A stretch of DNA of 64,000 bases from an uncultured Gemmatimonadales bacterium (GCA_947259405.1 CAMYLY010000004.1:347120-411119), one strand, 5' to 3'. Shown: positions 16,113 through 25,423, counted from the stretch's first letter. The notes: generated from the letters alone by a model not told the origin. Numbers and translations: made by a program.

Positions 16113-16927
16113 GGCGGCTGGCGGCCATCCTCCCGCTGGCGATTCTCGCCTCCTGTGCCGGCGCGGCATCCACTCCCGATCCCGGGCCCCCGCTTCCAGT
16201 AGTCGTGCGGTACGCCCCGCACCAGGGCCAGTACATCGCGGTTTCAAAAGGCCGCCAGGAGCAGGAGGTTCCCGGCGGGGCCACGACCAGTGAGTTCGGA
16301 TTCCGGGTGCACTTCGCCACGTCCGTGACGGGACCCGCCAATGATCTCCGGGTCTCTTTCCGCGTCGATTCGGTGTCCGAAGCGCAGGGGGCTGGGTTCC
16401 CAAGCACCGAGGTGGCGAGCGCCGCTGGGGTGACATTCACAGGTCGCGTCGCGGCCGATGGCCGAATCACGGAGTTCACGGGTGGGGACACCACGGTGGC
16501 CTTGATTCAGCAATTGTATGAGACCTTCGAAGAGTTCTTTCCTCCCATCCCTCCAGAGGGCGTGTCTCCCGGTGCGGCGTGGTCCGACACGGCGACGAGC
16601 ACGACCGACCGCGGGGGTATTAACGTCGAGATCGTCTCGGTGGCGAGTCACGAAGCCGTAGGCTGGACCACCTATGGCGGCGTCGAGGCTCTACACCTGA
16701 CTTCACATGCGGAGTACGTCCTGACGGGTGAAGGTACCCAGATGGGGCAATCGATCAGGCTGGATGGCACAGGCGTGCGGGATAGCCACTATTACCTCGG
16801 GGTGGGTGGCGGCTATCTCGGGGCCCACGCAGCCGATAGCGCGAACATGAATGCCCTCGTGGTCTCAATGGGGCTCTCGATCCCCATTGTCCAGGTTCGG
16901 GCCGACTCTCTGCTTCGCAGACCATAA
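16109..16927 (+). CDS. Predicted outer-membrane lipoprotein, unknown function
   Basis: A 272-aa protein starting at GTG 16109 with a basic, hydrophobic signal and lipobox LASC (ILASCAG), so the mature protein is lipidated at Cys. The rest is beta-rich without recognised catalytic motifs (VRYAPHQGQYIAVSKG, FTGRVAADGRITEFTGG). Longer readings starting at 15926 translate the preceding gene in another frame and are rejected. Followed two bases later by a predicted beta-barrel gene; lipoprotein and barrel may act together. Confidence 0.7.
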   Translation: MRRLAAILPLAILASCAGAASTPDPGPPLPVVVRYAPHQGQYIAVSKGRQEQEVPGGATTSEFGFRVHFATSVTGPANDLRVSFRVDSVSEAQGAGFPSTEVASAAGVTFTGRVAADGRITEFTGGDTTVALIQQLYETFEEFFPPIPPEGVSPGAAWSDTATSTTDRGGINVEIVSVASHEAVGWTTYGGVEALHLTSHAEYVLTGEGTQMGQSIRLDGTGVRDSHYYLGVGGGYLGAHAADSANMNALVVSMGLSIPIVQVRADSLLRRP

Positions 16928-16929
16928 CG

Positions 16930-17793
16930 TTGCGAACTCTCCGGATCCTCTGCTGCACGCTCGCGGCGACAGCCGAGGTTCTCGCCGCGCAGGCCCAGCG
17001 CCCGCGGACTGCGGAGTACGAGTTTGCCGCGTCGGCTGACGATGCTCGCGCGCTTTGGGTGAATCCCGCAGGGCTCGCCGCTATCCAGGAAGCCTCGATC
17101 ATGGGCGACTTCCTATTCGAATGGCAAGCGACCGACCAGGTTCGGTTGAGCCAGTGGATGCTCGGGTTCAACTCGCACGGTATCGGCTTCGCTTACCAAC
17201 GCGACCGGTTTCCCGACAACCCACTCACAACCGAGGACGATCCGCGTTCCATCAACACCTTCCGTTTGGCGGCGAGTTTACCATTCCCACGCGGCACCCT
17301 CGGTTTCGGGTTCACGATGCACCGTGGAGGAGACGAGGGGAACGAGGTAGGATGGGACTTCGGACTCCGCTACCGCATTGCGCCGACATTCACCGTGGCA
17401 GGCGTGCTCCGACATATTGGGCGTCCCGTACCACTGGACACACCGTTACCCCTTGGTGGTGTAGTTGGCTTCAGTTGGCTGGCCATTCCACGGGTCTTCG
17501 AAGCCTCAGGCGAGGTCCAGCTCGCCGAGGAGGTTGGCGGTAGCGGTGTGGACGCTCTCTACCGAGCAGGGCTGGGCTTCTCGCCCGGGGTGGACTTCCC
17601 AGGCTCGCTCCGAGTCGCGCTCGACGTCGGATCTTCCTTCTCCGTCCAGCAGTGGATCGTTGCTGTGTCGATTGGACGGTCCGCACGAGGGATCGTCGCG
17701 GGATCGGGCCCTGTTGCGAACGGCTCAACCGACGTCGAGCGTCTGAGCGTCGGCGGGGTTGTGAAGCGCGCGGCGATGGAACCGCGGCCGTAG
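16930..17793 (+). CDS. Predicted outer-membrane beta-barrel protein (PorV/PorQ-like)
   Basis: A 287-aa protein with signal sequence (start TTG 16930, cleavage near AAQAQ) and alternating hydrophobic strands ending each with glycine or aromatic residues. The segment DDARALWVNPAGLA near residue 45 is the phrase seen in PorV/PorQ and FadL-like barrels of Bacteroidota and Gemmatimonadota. Function unknown; likely a barrel adaptor or porin. It directly follows the lipoprotein gene and is convergent with dnaN. Confidence 0.65.
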   Translation: MRTLRILCCTLAATAEVLAAQAQRPRTAEYEFAASADDARALWVNPAGLAAIQEASIMGDFLFEWQATDQVRLSQWMLGFNSHGIGFAYQRDRFPDNPLTTEDDPRSINTFRLAASLPFPRGTLGFGFTMHRGGDEGNEVGWDFGLRYRIAPTFTVAGVLRHIGRPVPLDTPLPLGGVVGFSWLAIPRVFEASGEVQLAEEVGGSGVDALYRAGLGFSPGVDFPGSLRVALDVGSSFSVQQWIVAVSIGRSARGIVAGSGPVANGSTDVERLSVGGVVKRAAMEPRP

Positions 17794-17806
17794 GTTTCGC
17801 CGCCTC

Positions 17807-18916
17807 TTAGTCGACCAACCGCAGCGGCATCACGAGGCAGAGGTACGACGCGGGATCGTCCCACCCAACCGGCTCTATCGTTGCTGCGCGTTCAGGCGCC
17901 TTGAACGTCATCCGCACCTCATCGGTGGGCATGAACTTCAGGATCTCGAGCAGGTAGTTCGCATTGAACCCGATCTCGAGCGGCTCGCCGTCGTACGTCA
18001 CCGATACCTCGTCCTGCGCCTCACCGAGATCCGGCGTGTTGACACTGAACCGAAGTGACCCTGGCGTGAACTCCAGCCGTACGCGGTGCGTCTGATCACT
18101 CGCCACGATGCCTACTCGTCGTAGGGCCGATGCCATCGTGTCTTTTTCAGCCGTACACTCGCGGTCGTTCTCCTTGGGAATGACCTGTTCGTAGTTTGGG
18201 TACGGCCCCTCGATAAGGCGGGTGAACACGAGAGTGTTCCCGCTGCGGAACCCGAGGTGGTTATCGCTGCGCGCAACCTCGAGTTCATCGGATGGCCCGA
18301 AAAGCCGTCGCACTTGGTCCAGCGCTTTCGGAGGGAGGATCAGATCTGCCGAGGCATCTGGACCGCGCGCTGGGATATCCATCTTTGCGAGTCGATGTCC
18401 GTTGGTGGCGACCATTCGCATCTCTTTGCCCTGAAGCTGCCAAAGCACCCCGTTCAGGATTGGGCGGCTCTCTTCGCTCGACGTCGCAAAGCTCACGTGA
18501 CTGATGAGCTTCACGATATCGCTCGCCGTGACTGACCAGGCCTTGTCGAAACCCACCGGCGGGAAATTCGGGAACTCCTCCTTGGGGATGCCAAGCAGTT
18601 TGAACTTCGACCGCCCACATTCGAGGTTGACTCGCTGTTCGCCCGATCCGGTGACCCGAATCGCCGCCGACGGCAGTTCTCGAACGATCTCGACGAGTTT
18701 CTTAGCTGGTACGGTCACTGACCCTTCGGCATCGACCTCAGCGGGAACAACAGTGCTCACAGCAATATCGAGATCCGTGGCCGACAGCCTCAGGCCATCA
18801 CTCGTGGCTTCGATCAGAATGTTCGCGAGCACAGGAAGTGTGGTCTTCGTCGGTACCGTTGCTGCAACGGCTACCAGGCCTTCTTGTAGGCGTTCTCGCG
18901 TGATCGTGAACTTCAT
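17807..18916 (-). CDS. dnaN: DNA polymerase III sliding clamp (beta subunit)
   Basis: A 369-aa clamp that encircles DNA and tethers polymerase III. The N-terminal MKFTITRERL, the interdomain segments (LPILANI-like LPVLANILIEATSDGLRLSATDLDIA) and the C-terminal LVMPLRL are as in DnaN. Start at ATG 18916 gives the normal N-terminus. It is transcribed in the same direction as dnaA and lies 235 bases after it; the spacer looks like the origin. Confidence 0.97.
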   Translation of the reverse strand: MKFTITRERLQEGLVAVAATVPTKTTLPVLANILIEATSDGLRLSATDLDIAVSTVVPAEVDAEGSVTVPAKKLVEIVRELPSAAIRVTGSGEQRVNLECGRSKFKLLGIPKEEFPNFPPVGFDKAWSVTASDIVKLISHVSFATSSEESRPILNGVLWQLQGKEMRMVATNGHRLAKMDIPARGPDASADLILPPKALDQVRRLFGPSDELEVARSDNHLGFRSGNTLVFTRLIEGPYPNYEQVIPKENDRECTAEKDTMASALRRVGIVASDQTHRVRLEFTPGSLRFSVNTPDLGEAQDEVSVTYDGEPLEIGFNANYLLEILKFMPTDEVRMTFKAPERAATIEPVGWDDPASYLCLVMPLRLVD

Positions 18917-19151
18917 CGGTCAGTCTCTGACGTCAAATGAGGAAAGGTTTCTATTACTCAGTACTATTTATCTAACTAGTAGTAGTAGTAGAGTGCGGGG
19001 AAAACTTGATAAGTAGGCTCGCGCCAGGAATCTTGGTCACGACAGTCGCGAACCGCATGTGCAATCCTGGGTAAAGCTGTGGAAGCTCCGTCGAATACGG
19101 ATACCTTTTGCGCATTTCCAACTTCAATACACATCGCGTTCCCACAATCCA
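18917..19151. other. Putative replication origin (oriC) between dnaA and dnaN
   Basis: This 235-bp spacer has the basal unwinding arrangement described in Bacillus subtilis. Five tandem TAG triplets (18977-18991; CTACTACTACTACTA on the dnaA strand) match the DnaA-trio. On one side is a GC-rich block (18992-19000) followed by box-like TTATCAAGT (minus strand, 19004-19012) and GCTTCCACA (19078-19086). On the other is AT-rich DNA (18945-18976). The boxes are degenerate compared with TTATCCACA, so the assignment rests on the trio, the AT tract and the position. Confidence 0.7.
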
Positions 19152-20540
19152 CTAGGATGTCACCGCGAGTTCTCGACGTGCCAAGTCGACGCGGTCGCGG
19201 AACTTCCGATCGCGTGTCATTTCCTTTTGTACTTTGTCCAAGCTATGAATGACGGTCGAGTGGTCGCGGCCGCCAAAAGCCTGACCAATCTCCACTAGCT
19301 GCATGCCTAGGAGTTCCCGGGCGAGGAACATGGCGACCTGGCGTGGAACGGTAAGGGTACGCGTTCGCGCTTTCGAGCGAAGTCCTTCCGGCGTTACGCC
19401 CCAGCGGCGGGCAACGACTTCCTGGACACGGTCGACGCTGGGGAGGCTTTGAGCCGCCGCAGATGCGTCGCCGCCGATTTGGCGGATCTTATCTGCCAAC
19501 GCGTCCCGAGCCAGCTCAATTGAAACCTCGCGGTGCTTGAGGGACGCAAACAGCAGAAGTTTGATGATGCAGCCCTCGAGCTCGCGAACCGAGCTCCGCA
19601 CGTGTTCAGCGATGAAGCGAAGCACGTCATCGGGAATGGTGAGTTCCAGATGGTCCTGCTCAGCCTTCTTCCGAAGAATGGCGATCCGATGCTCCAGATC
19701 GGGCTGACCGATGTCCGCCACCATGCCCCACTCGAACCGGGAGACCAGTCGACGCTCCAACCCAGGGATCTCTTTCGGGGCCCGATCGGAGGTCAGCACG
19801 ATCTGTTTCCCCGCCTCGTGGAGCGCGTTGAACGTGTGGAAGAACTCCTCCTGGGTCATTTCCTTGCCTTCCAGGAAATGCACGTCATCGACCAGGAAGA
19901 TGTCGACGTCCGATCGATATCGTTTGCGGAACTCAGCCATCGTCCGGCTGTGGATCGATTCGATGACCTCGTTGATGAACTGCTCCGCTCCCATGTACAC
20001 GACCCGAGCGTTCGGATCCCGCTCCACCACGGCATGTGCGACGGCCTGCATGAGGTGGGTCTTTCCGAGTCCTGTTTGCCCGTAGATGAACAGGGGGTTG
20101 TACGTCTTCCCTGGGGCTTCGGCCACTGCGTGCGCGGCAGCGCCGGCAAGCTCGTTGGATTTCCCAACCACGAAGTTGCGGAAGTGGTACCGCTCGTTGA
20201 GGGGGCGAGTGTTGTGCCGCCGCTGCTTCGACGAGGCATCTTCCGAGGTGGTCGCCACAAAGAAGTCCATTTGGGGACGTTGCGAACGTTCCTCCTGGAC
20301 CTGAAAGACGATCTCGAGCGGCGTGCCGAACCGCTCCACCGCGATGCGGGAGAGAAGGGGAGCATGTTTGGACTGGTTCCACTCAACGGCGAATTGGTCC
20401 GGTGCCCCGACCAATAGCTGCCCTTCCTTGAGTTCGACCGGTTCAGCGGGATCCAACCATGTCCGAACGGTCGGCTCCGGGAGTTCCGAGCGTGCCGCCT
20501 CGAGTAAGCTGGTCCAAGCTTGTTGTGCTGACAGTTCCAT
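19152..20540 (-). CDS. dnaA: Chromosomal replication initiator protein
   Basis: A 462-aa AAA+ ATPase that binds DnaA boxes and melts oriC. Seen: domain I start ELSAQQAWTSLLEAA, Walker A GQTGLGKTHL, Walker B FLVDDVHFL, and the domain IV DNA-binding signature FGGRDHSTVIHSLDKV. The start is ATG 20540; longer readings add a region containing the promoter. The Shine-Dalgarno sequence is poor. Promoter and a DnaA box lie at 20596-20624, suggesting autoregulation. Confidence 0.96.
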   Translation of the reverse strand: MELSAQQAWTSLLEAARSELPEPTVRTWLDPAEPVELKEGQLLVGAPDQFAVEWNQSKHAPLLSRIAVERFGTPLEIVFQVQEERSQRPQMDFFVATTSEDASSKQRRHNTRPLNERYHFRNFVVGKSNELAGAAAHAVAEAPGKTYNPLFIYGQTGLGKTHLMQAVAHAVVERDPNARVVYMGAEQFINEVIESIHSRTMAEFRKRYRSDVDIFLVDDVHFLEGKEMTQEEFFHTFNALHEAGKQIVLTSDRAPKEIPGLERRLVSRFEWGMVADIGQPDLEHRIAILRKKAEQDHLELTIPDDVLRFIAEHVRSSVRELEGCIIKLLLFASLKHREVSIELARDALADKIRQIGGDASAAAQSLPSVDRVQEVVARRWGVTPEGLRSKARTRTLTVPRQVAMFLARELLGMQLVEIGQAFGGRDHSTVIHSLDKVQKEMTRDRKFRDRVDLARRELAVTS

Positions 20541-20595
20541 CAATTGTGGCGAACTTTTGCTGTTTGACAGCGGGTAGGTATTCAAAGGGCGCACG

Positions 20596-20624
20596 ATGTT
20601 ACCGCGCGGATGTGGAAAAGTCAA
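20596..20624 (-). promoter_or_regulatory. dnaA promoter with a DnaA box inside the spacer
   Basis: On the minus strand TTGACT (20624-20619), a 17-base spacer, then TAACAT (20601-20596). The spacer begins with a DnaA box variant, TTTTCCACA (20619-20611, sharing one base with the -35), so DnaA binding would block RNA polymerase. The predicted transcript start is about 48 bases before the dnaA ATG. Confidence 0.65.
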
Positions 20625-20626
20625 CC

Positions 20627-20656
20627 TTGACCCGCCACACCTTGCCCGGGTAGTTT
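20627..20656 (+). promoter_or_regulatory. Candidate rpmH operon promoter
   Basis: TTGACC (20627-20632), 18 bases, TAGTTT (20651-20656), then rpmH ATG 34 bases later. The -35 boxes of this and the dnaA promoter are two bases apart and point in opposite directions. The -10 is a weak match. Confidence 0.45.
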
Positions 20657-20689
20657 TCGGCCCGCTTTTCAGCAGGGTTTTCGAGGGTA

Positions 20690-20851
20690 ATGAAGAGTAC
20701 CTACAGACCGCGAAACAAACGGCGCATTCGTAAGCACGGGTTCCGGGCACGCATGAGCACCCGCTGGGGCCGGGCCGTGTTGAGCAAGCGGCGAAAAAAG
20801 GGCCGCAAGCGTCTCACCGTCAGACTGCCTTCGAAACACGGAGGGAGTTGA
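20690..20851 (+). CDS. rpmH: 50S ribosomal protein L34
   Basis: A 53-aa basic ribosomal protein: [20 protein letters not shown] then the conserved [19 protein letters not shown]. The first part fits L34 (usually TYQPSNRKRKRVHGFRARM) and the tail is a few residues longer than the common 44-47 aa. The start codon is ATG 20690. The TGA overlaps the TTG start of rnpA. Confidence 0.95.
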   Translation: MKSTYRPRNKRRIRKHGFRARMSTRWGRAVLSKRRKKGRKRLTVRLPSKHGGS

Positions 20852-21192
20852 CGCCCGAGGGGCTCCCACGCGATTGGCGCTTGACGCGCTCCTCAGAACT
20901 GACGGCTGTTGTTCGCGCTGGACGCCGTCGCCGCACTCCCCGAATGGACATCTGCTGGCGTGCCAACGATCTCGGGCATCCCCGAGTCGGATTCGTTGTC
21001 CCGCTGCATGGGAAGACACACGTTGCGCGAAACCGACTCCGCCGGAGGTTGAGAGAACTTGCCCGTCGCGAAGTGGTGCCCAATCTCCCCCCAGTCGATC
21101 TGGTCATCCGGTCCAAGCTGCCGGCTCATCAGGCCGATCTGACAAACCTACGGTCCGACTTGGCTGAATGGGTACGCACGCTCTCAGGGTGA
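20848..21192 (+). CDS. rnpA: RNase P protein component
   Basis: A 114-aa basic protein that assists the RNase P RNA. The signature RNR box is present as [15 protein letters not shown] near residue 60, preceded by [11 protein letters not shown]. The start is TTG 20848, overlapping the rpmH stop by four bases; the N-terminal [13 protein letters not shown] aligns with LKKEFRLRKSSDF-like starts in the family. Second gene of rpmH-rnpA-yidD-yidC-mnmE. Confidence 0.92.
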   Translation: MTPEGLPRDWRLTRSSELTAVVRAGRRRRTPRMDICWRANDLGHPRVGFVVPLHGKTHVARNRLRRRLRELARREVVPNLPPVDLVIRSKLPAHQADLTNLRSDLAEWVRTLSG

Positions 21193-21407
21193 CACACGCC
21201 CCGCGCGTGCTGCTGGTGGGCCTGATTCGATTCTATCAGGTGGTGGCCTCGCCGTTCCCGAGCCCCTGCCGGTACACCCCGAGCTGTTCCATGTATGCCA
21301 AGGAAGCGATCGAGCGGCATGGCGTGCTGCGCGGTGTCTGGATGGGGTTAAGGCGCATACTGCGCTGCCATCCCTGGGGATCCAGCGGGTACGACCCGGT
21401 TCCGTGA
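21189..21407 (+). CDS. yidD: Membrane protein insertion efficiency factor YidD
   Basis: A 72-aa protein with the DUF37 pattern: [12 protein letters not shown], then [19 protein letters not shown], then [18 protein letters not shown], including the conserved cysteines. It assists YidC/Sec insertion at the inner membrane. The start is GTG 21189 overlapping the rnpA TGA; an upstream in-frame ATG at 21168 lies inside rnpA and is less likely. Confidence 0.93.
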   Translation: MTHAPRVLLVGLIRFYQVVASPFPSPCRYTPSCSMYAKEAIERHGVLRGVWMGLRRILRCHPWGSSGYDPVP

Positions 21408-21414
21408 TCTGATA

Positions 21415-23064
21415 ATGGACCGACGCACCGTACTCGCCATTGGCTTGATGCTGATCGTGGCTGTCTTACCGGCCGTGCTCTTCCCACCGGAGCCCCCACC
21501 GCCGTCCGAAGGCGCCGATTCTCTCACGGTGGTCGAGCCGGCCGTGCCCGAGCCACCCAGCCCGGCCGCGGTCGTTGCGGTGCCCGAGGCGGAGCCCCTT
21601 TCGACCCCGGTGGATAGTGCCGACGCGGACGAACGTTCGGTTACGGTCGAATCTCCGCTGTACCGATGGGTATTCTCCACGCGAGGGGCTCGATTGGTCG
21701 ACGCGACCCTCAAGGACTATAGGACGTTCGCGCCCGGCGATTCTGGGCAGGCGCGTCTGCTCCCAGACGAAGCGTCGTTCCTGAATTACGGATTGCTTTT
21801 CGGGAACGACACTATCCCCTTGGGCGACTGGCACTTCGAACCGAGCTCGTCCGCTCTCGCGCTCGCGGAGGGCGAATCCGGTCAAATCCAATGGACTGCA
21901 ACGCGCGGACCATTGACCGTCGAGATCGAGTACGCCTTCGAGGCCGGGTCGTATGTGTTCGATATTACGGGGACGTTCCGCGGAAGGTCGGCGAGCGGAT
22001 TGCTGCTAGTCGGTCTAGCCCCTGGGATTCGTCAGATCGAGGCCGACAGCGTCGACAACTTCCGCTCGTACGCGATCGTGACGAAGGCGAACAAGACGGA
22101 GAGCCTGAAGTTCGGTTCTATCGATTCAGGTGAGCAGCGTGCTCTGAGTGGGCCGTTCGAGTGGGTCGCGATTAAATCGAAATATTTCGTGACGGCGATT
22201 CTCGTCCTGGGTGAAGGGCAGCCTCAGTTTGGGGGCGCCGTCGCCACAGGCGGGCCCCGGCTGGGTCGTTCGGCCGTCCACACGGACGTGGTCGCATCGC
22301 TTCCGGCACCTGGGGGAGCGTTCAATCTCTCGGCGTTCCTGGGTCCGCAGGAATTCCGGCGGCTCTCGCGCATAGGGAATGAGTTTGAGGATATCAATCC
22401 TTACGGCTGGATCCTGCGTCCGATCATCCGGCCGTTTGCCAACCTCATTGTCATCGTCTTGCTGTGGATGCATGAGACGCTGACGCTCGAGTATGGCTGG
22501 GTCCTAATCCTCTTTGGGCTGGCCGTCCGCGTCGTGCTATGGCCGCTCAATCAGAAGGCTATGCGCTCGAGTATGGCCATGCAGGCCATCCAACCGGAGA
22601 TCAAGGCGCTGCAGGAGCGTCACAAGAGCGACCCACAGAAGTTGCAGCAAGAGATGATGAAGCTCTACAAAGAGCATCAGGTAAACCCGTTCGGCGGGTG
22701 TCTGCCGCTGCTCATCCCCATGCCGGTCCTCTTTGCCTTGTTTTTCGTGTTCCGTGAAACTATCGAGTTTCGCGGAGTACCCTTCCTCTGGCTCCCGGAT
22801 CTGTCGCGGGCAGACCCGTTGTACATCATTCCGCTGCTGATGGGCCTTTCGATGTATGCCGTGACCCGAATCGGTCAGCGGGGCGTGCCGCCGAACCCGC
22901 AGGCGAAGATGATGCTGTACTTCATGCCGATCTTTCTCACCTTCATCTTCCTGCGGCTCTCCGCGGGCCTGAACCTGTACTACGCGGTGTCGAACATTGC
23001 GAGTATCCCACAGCAGTGGCTCATATCCCAGGAGCGGATGCGCCGCCGCCGGGCGGTGGAGTAA
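21415..23064 (+). CDS. yidC: Membrane protein insertase YidC
   Basis: A 549-aa inner-membrane insertase of the Gram-negative long form: an N-terminal helix (about 5-23), a Pro/Glu-rich linker, a large periplasmic beta-domain (about 75-330), then the conserved five-helix core with YGWVLILFGLAVRVVLWPL, the coiled region QPEIKALQERHKSDPQKLQQE, and NPFGGCLPLLIPMPVLFALF. It works with SecYEG or alone to insert membrane proteins. It follows yidD by seven bases and precedes mnmE. Confidence 0.95.
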   Translation: MDRRTVLAIGLMLIVAVLPAVLFPPEPPPPSEGADSLTVVEPAVPEPPSPAAVVAVPEAEPLSTPVDSADADERSVTVESPLYRWVFSTRGARLVDATLKDYRTFAPGDSGQARLLPDEASFLNYGLLFGNDTIPLGDWHFEPSSSALALAEGESGQIQWTATRGPLTVEIEYAFEAGSYVFDITGTFRGRSASGLLLVGLAPGIRQIEADSVDNFRSYAIVTKANKTESLKFGSIDSGEQRALSGPFEWVAIKSKYFVTAILVLGEGQPQFGGAVATGGPRLGRSAVHTDVVASLPAPGGAFNLSAFLGPQEFRRLSRIGNEFEDINPYGWILRPIIRPFANLIVIVLLWMHETLTLEYGWVLILFGLAVRVVLWPLNQKAMRSSMAMQAIQPEIKALQERHKSDPQKLQQEMMKLYKEHQVNPFGGCLPLLIPMPVLFALFFVFRETIEFRGVPFLWLPDLSRADPLYIIPLLMGLSMYAVTRIGQRGVPPNPQAKMMLYFMPIFLTFIFLRLSAGLNLYYAVSNIASIPQQWLISQERMRRRRAVE

Positions 23065-23110
23065 CCAGCTGATCTGACCAAGGCGCTGTTGCCCGCCTAC
23101 CTTCCCCGAA

Positions 23111-24445
23111 ATGTTGACCGATGTCATAGCTGCCCAGGCGACCCCTCCTGGACGATCTGCAGTAGCGCTGCTTCGCGTGTCGGGCGGTGGGAGCCATAAC
23201 GTGGCGGCGCGCGTGCTGGAGCCATTCGCGGTCAAACCGTGCAGGCAGGCGCGGCTCGCCACCCTCGTGGGTGGCGATGACGAAACGCTCGATGAGGTGC
23301 TGTACGTCACGTTCCGAGGGCCGCATTCGTATACCGGAGAAGACTCGGTCGAGATCTCGACCCATGGAGGACTGCTGGTCCCTCTGGAATGCCTGAACGC
23401 GTTGCTCAACGCCGGAGCGCGACTTGCGGAGCCCGGAGAGTTTACGCGACGTGCACTCGCCAATGGGAAGATCGACTTGCTGCAGGCTGAGGCGATCGGG
23501 GATTTGGTCGACGCGACGGCGCCCGCGCAGCGCCGGACGGCGATCGACCAACTCGACCGAGGACTGTCACAACGCATTTCGGTGCTGAGGAAACACGTGT
23601 TGAACATCGAGGCCCTTGTCTCATACGATATCGATTTTCCGGAGGAAGACAGTGGGCCGGTCGCTCCGTCCGAGATCGCGAGCGCCACTGAACAGTTGAT
23701 CCAGGCGCTGTCCCAACTTCTGGCTTCGGCGGCCGAGGGCCAACGCTTGAAGGAGGGCGCCCTCGCGGTGATCGCGGGGCAGCCGAACGTCGGGAAATCG
23801 TCGCTGTTCAATGCACTGCTCGGAGTGGACCGCGCGATCGTAACGGACATACCTGGAACGACCCGTGATGCGGTCGAGGCCGCCGCCACGTGTGGTGGAT
23901 TCCCGTTCGTTCTGGTGGACACCGCTGGCCTGCGCACCGCGACCGATCAAGTGGAGAAGCTCGGCGTTGAAGTGAGCCATCGCTACCTCAAGTCTGCCGA
24001 TCTCGTCCTGCTCTGCGCTGAGCAGGGACGGTCACTCACACCGGAAGAGGAGCAGTTCCGCGATACACTCGCAGTGCCGTGTGTGACGGTCAGGACCAAG
24101 TCGGATCTCGCGGCGACGAAGTCAGCGGATGGCACGGCGGTATCCGTCGAGTCGGGCGAGGGATTGGAGGCGCTACGGGCGGAGTTGGCCCAGCTCGCGT
24201 TTTCGACGTTGTCGGCGCAAGGGAACGTCCACGCTGTCCTTACCCGCGAGCGTCATCGCGCGGCTGTGACACGGGCACGCGAAGAGGTCGAGCACTTCGT
24301 CCTTGCGCGCAATGAAGGCGTGGACATGGTCGTGGCGGCCGTACACCTTCGGGCGGCGGTGACCGCTCTCGACGACATCATAGGGGTGGTCACGCCGGAC
24401 GACGTCCTCGATGTGGTTTTTGGAACGTTCTGTGTGGGGAAGTGA
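23111..24445 (+). CDS. mnmE: tRNA modification GTPase MnmE
   Basis: With MnmG it makes the 5-carboxymethylaminomethyl group on wobble U34 of tRNA. The 444-aa protein has the N-terminal formyl-THF-binding domain (DVIAAQATPPGRSAVALLRVSG), a central helical domain, a G domain with GQPNVGKSSLFNALL, DIPGTTRDAVE, DTAGLR and TKSD, and the C-terminal FCVGK with the conserved Cys. No mnmG follows. Its stop abuts the stop of the convergent metalloprotease gene. Confidence 0.95.
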   Translation: MLTDVIAAQATPPGRSAVALLRVSGGGSHNVAARVLEPFAVKPCRQARLATLVGGDDETLDEVLYVTFRGPHSYTGEDSVEISTHGGLLVPLECLNALLNAGARLAEPGEFTRRALANGKIDLLQAEAIGDLVDATAPAQRRTAIDQLDRGLSQRISVLRKHVLNIEALVSYDIDFPEEDSGPVAPSEIASATEQLIQALSQLLASAAEGQRLKEGALAVIAGQPNVGKSSLFNALLGVDRAIVTDIPGTTRDAVEAAATCGGFPFVLVDTAGLRTATDQVEKLGVEVSHRYLKSADLVLLCAEQGRSLTPEEEQFRDTLAVPCVTVRTKSDLAATKSADGTAVSVESGEGLEALRAELAQLAFSTLSAQGNVHAVLTRERHRAAVTRAREEVEHFVLARNEGVDMVVAAVHLRAAVTALDDIIGVVTPDDVLDVVFGTFCVGK

Positions 24446-25390
24446 TCAGGCGGTTTGAATTCCGGTTGTGATCGCGTCGATATCTCCGAATGCCGAAGCG
24501 TGCGCGCGGAGAGCGGCGCTGATACCGTCCCGGTTCACGAGCCCCTCGACCATTCGCTGGCCTACGTAGTAACCCGCCCGTTCTGGAATCACCTTGCCAC
24601 ACACCAGCCGCTGACTGGCAGCGACCCCGCCAGAGAGGTACCGCAAGCGGAGCCCGAGCCCTCGCGAATCCAATTCGCTCTGGATCTGGCGCGTGAGGAA
24701 AGACTCGAGCTGTCGAAGCCTGCGGTACTGGCGGCGAGCATACCCGAGGTATTCCCACTCGTCGAATCCAGGCACCGCGACCTGGGCGGCCGTGACGGCG
24801 AGCCCTTCGTTCACGAGCAACTCACGCAGGGTAGCTCGGCTCCCCGTTTCCCAGTAGTCGTAGTGGCCGCCGAACTCACGGACGATATCCGCGAGTTCGC
24901 TGTGGCTCTCGGGGGACGTGTAACGGACGGTGTGGGCGATTTCGTGTGCGATCCAGGGGGCGATGAGGGAGGGTTTGAGGCCTAGGCCGAGCGTTTCGTG
25001 ATTCGGACGTCCTGTGAAATGCTCGAGGCACACGAACGCCACGCCCTGGCCAGCGACGACTAACTCGCCGGCGTTGGCTCCGCCGACGCCAACCATCAAA
25101 TAGAGGTCGAGCTGTCGGTCGATTTCGAAGACCTCATCGCAGCGCTCGGTGGTGTCGTTCGCGATCTTCTCGAGGTCCACGTGGTCGACCAGAGCACGCA
25201 GATCCCGGCGCTGCGCGCGCAAGGCGCGCAGCATCACTTCTTCCGCATGCGAGCTGTCCAGATCGAGAATGTAGTTGTGCCAGTACGAGGATAAGACGGC
25301 GTGATGGCGTTCGAGGTAGCGATGATACGCCTCCAAGGGATCCGCGGCTTGCGTGGCGTCGAGAAACTCGGGAACGAGGTTAACGAGCAT
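24446..25390 (-). CDS. Putative zinc-dependent protease (DUF2268-like)
   Basis: A 314-aa protein with HEIAHTVRY near residue 168 and a downstream Glu in LLVNEGLAVTAAQ about 45 residues later, giving a HExxH plus Glu zinc site. GYYVGQRMVEGLVNRDG near the C-terminus is typical of DUF2268 proteins. There is no signal peptide, so it is probably cytoplasmic. Substrate unknown. Last gene of the ddl-rhomboid-macro-protease run. Confidence 0.65.
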   Translation of the reverse strand: MLVNLVPEFLDATQAADPLEAYHRYLERHHAVLSSYWHNYILDLDSSHAEEVMLRALRAQRRDLRALVDHVDLEKIANDTTERCDEVFEIDRQLDLYLMVGVGGANAGELVVAGQGVAFVCLEHFTGRPNHETLGLGLKPSLIAPWIAHEIAHTVRYTSPESHSELADIVREFGGHYDYWETGSRATLRELLVNEGLAVTAAQVAVPGFDEWEYLGYARRQYRRLRQLESFLTRQIQSELDSRGLGLRLRYLSGGVAASQRLVCGKVIPERAGYYVGQRMVEGLVNRDGISAALRAHASAFGDIDAITTGIQTA

Positions 25391-25423
25391 GGAGGCGCCA
25401 CCAATCTGTAATGGTCCTTTAGC

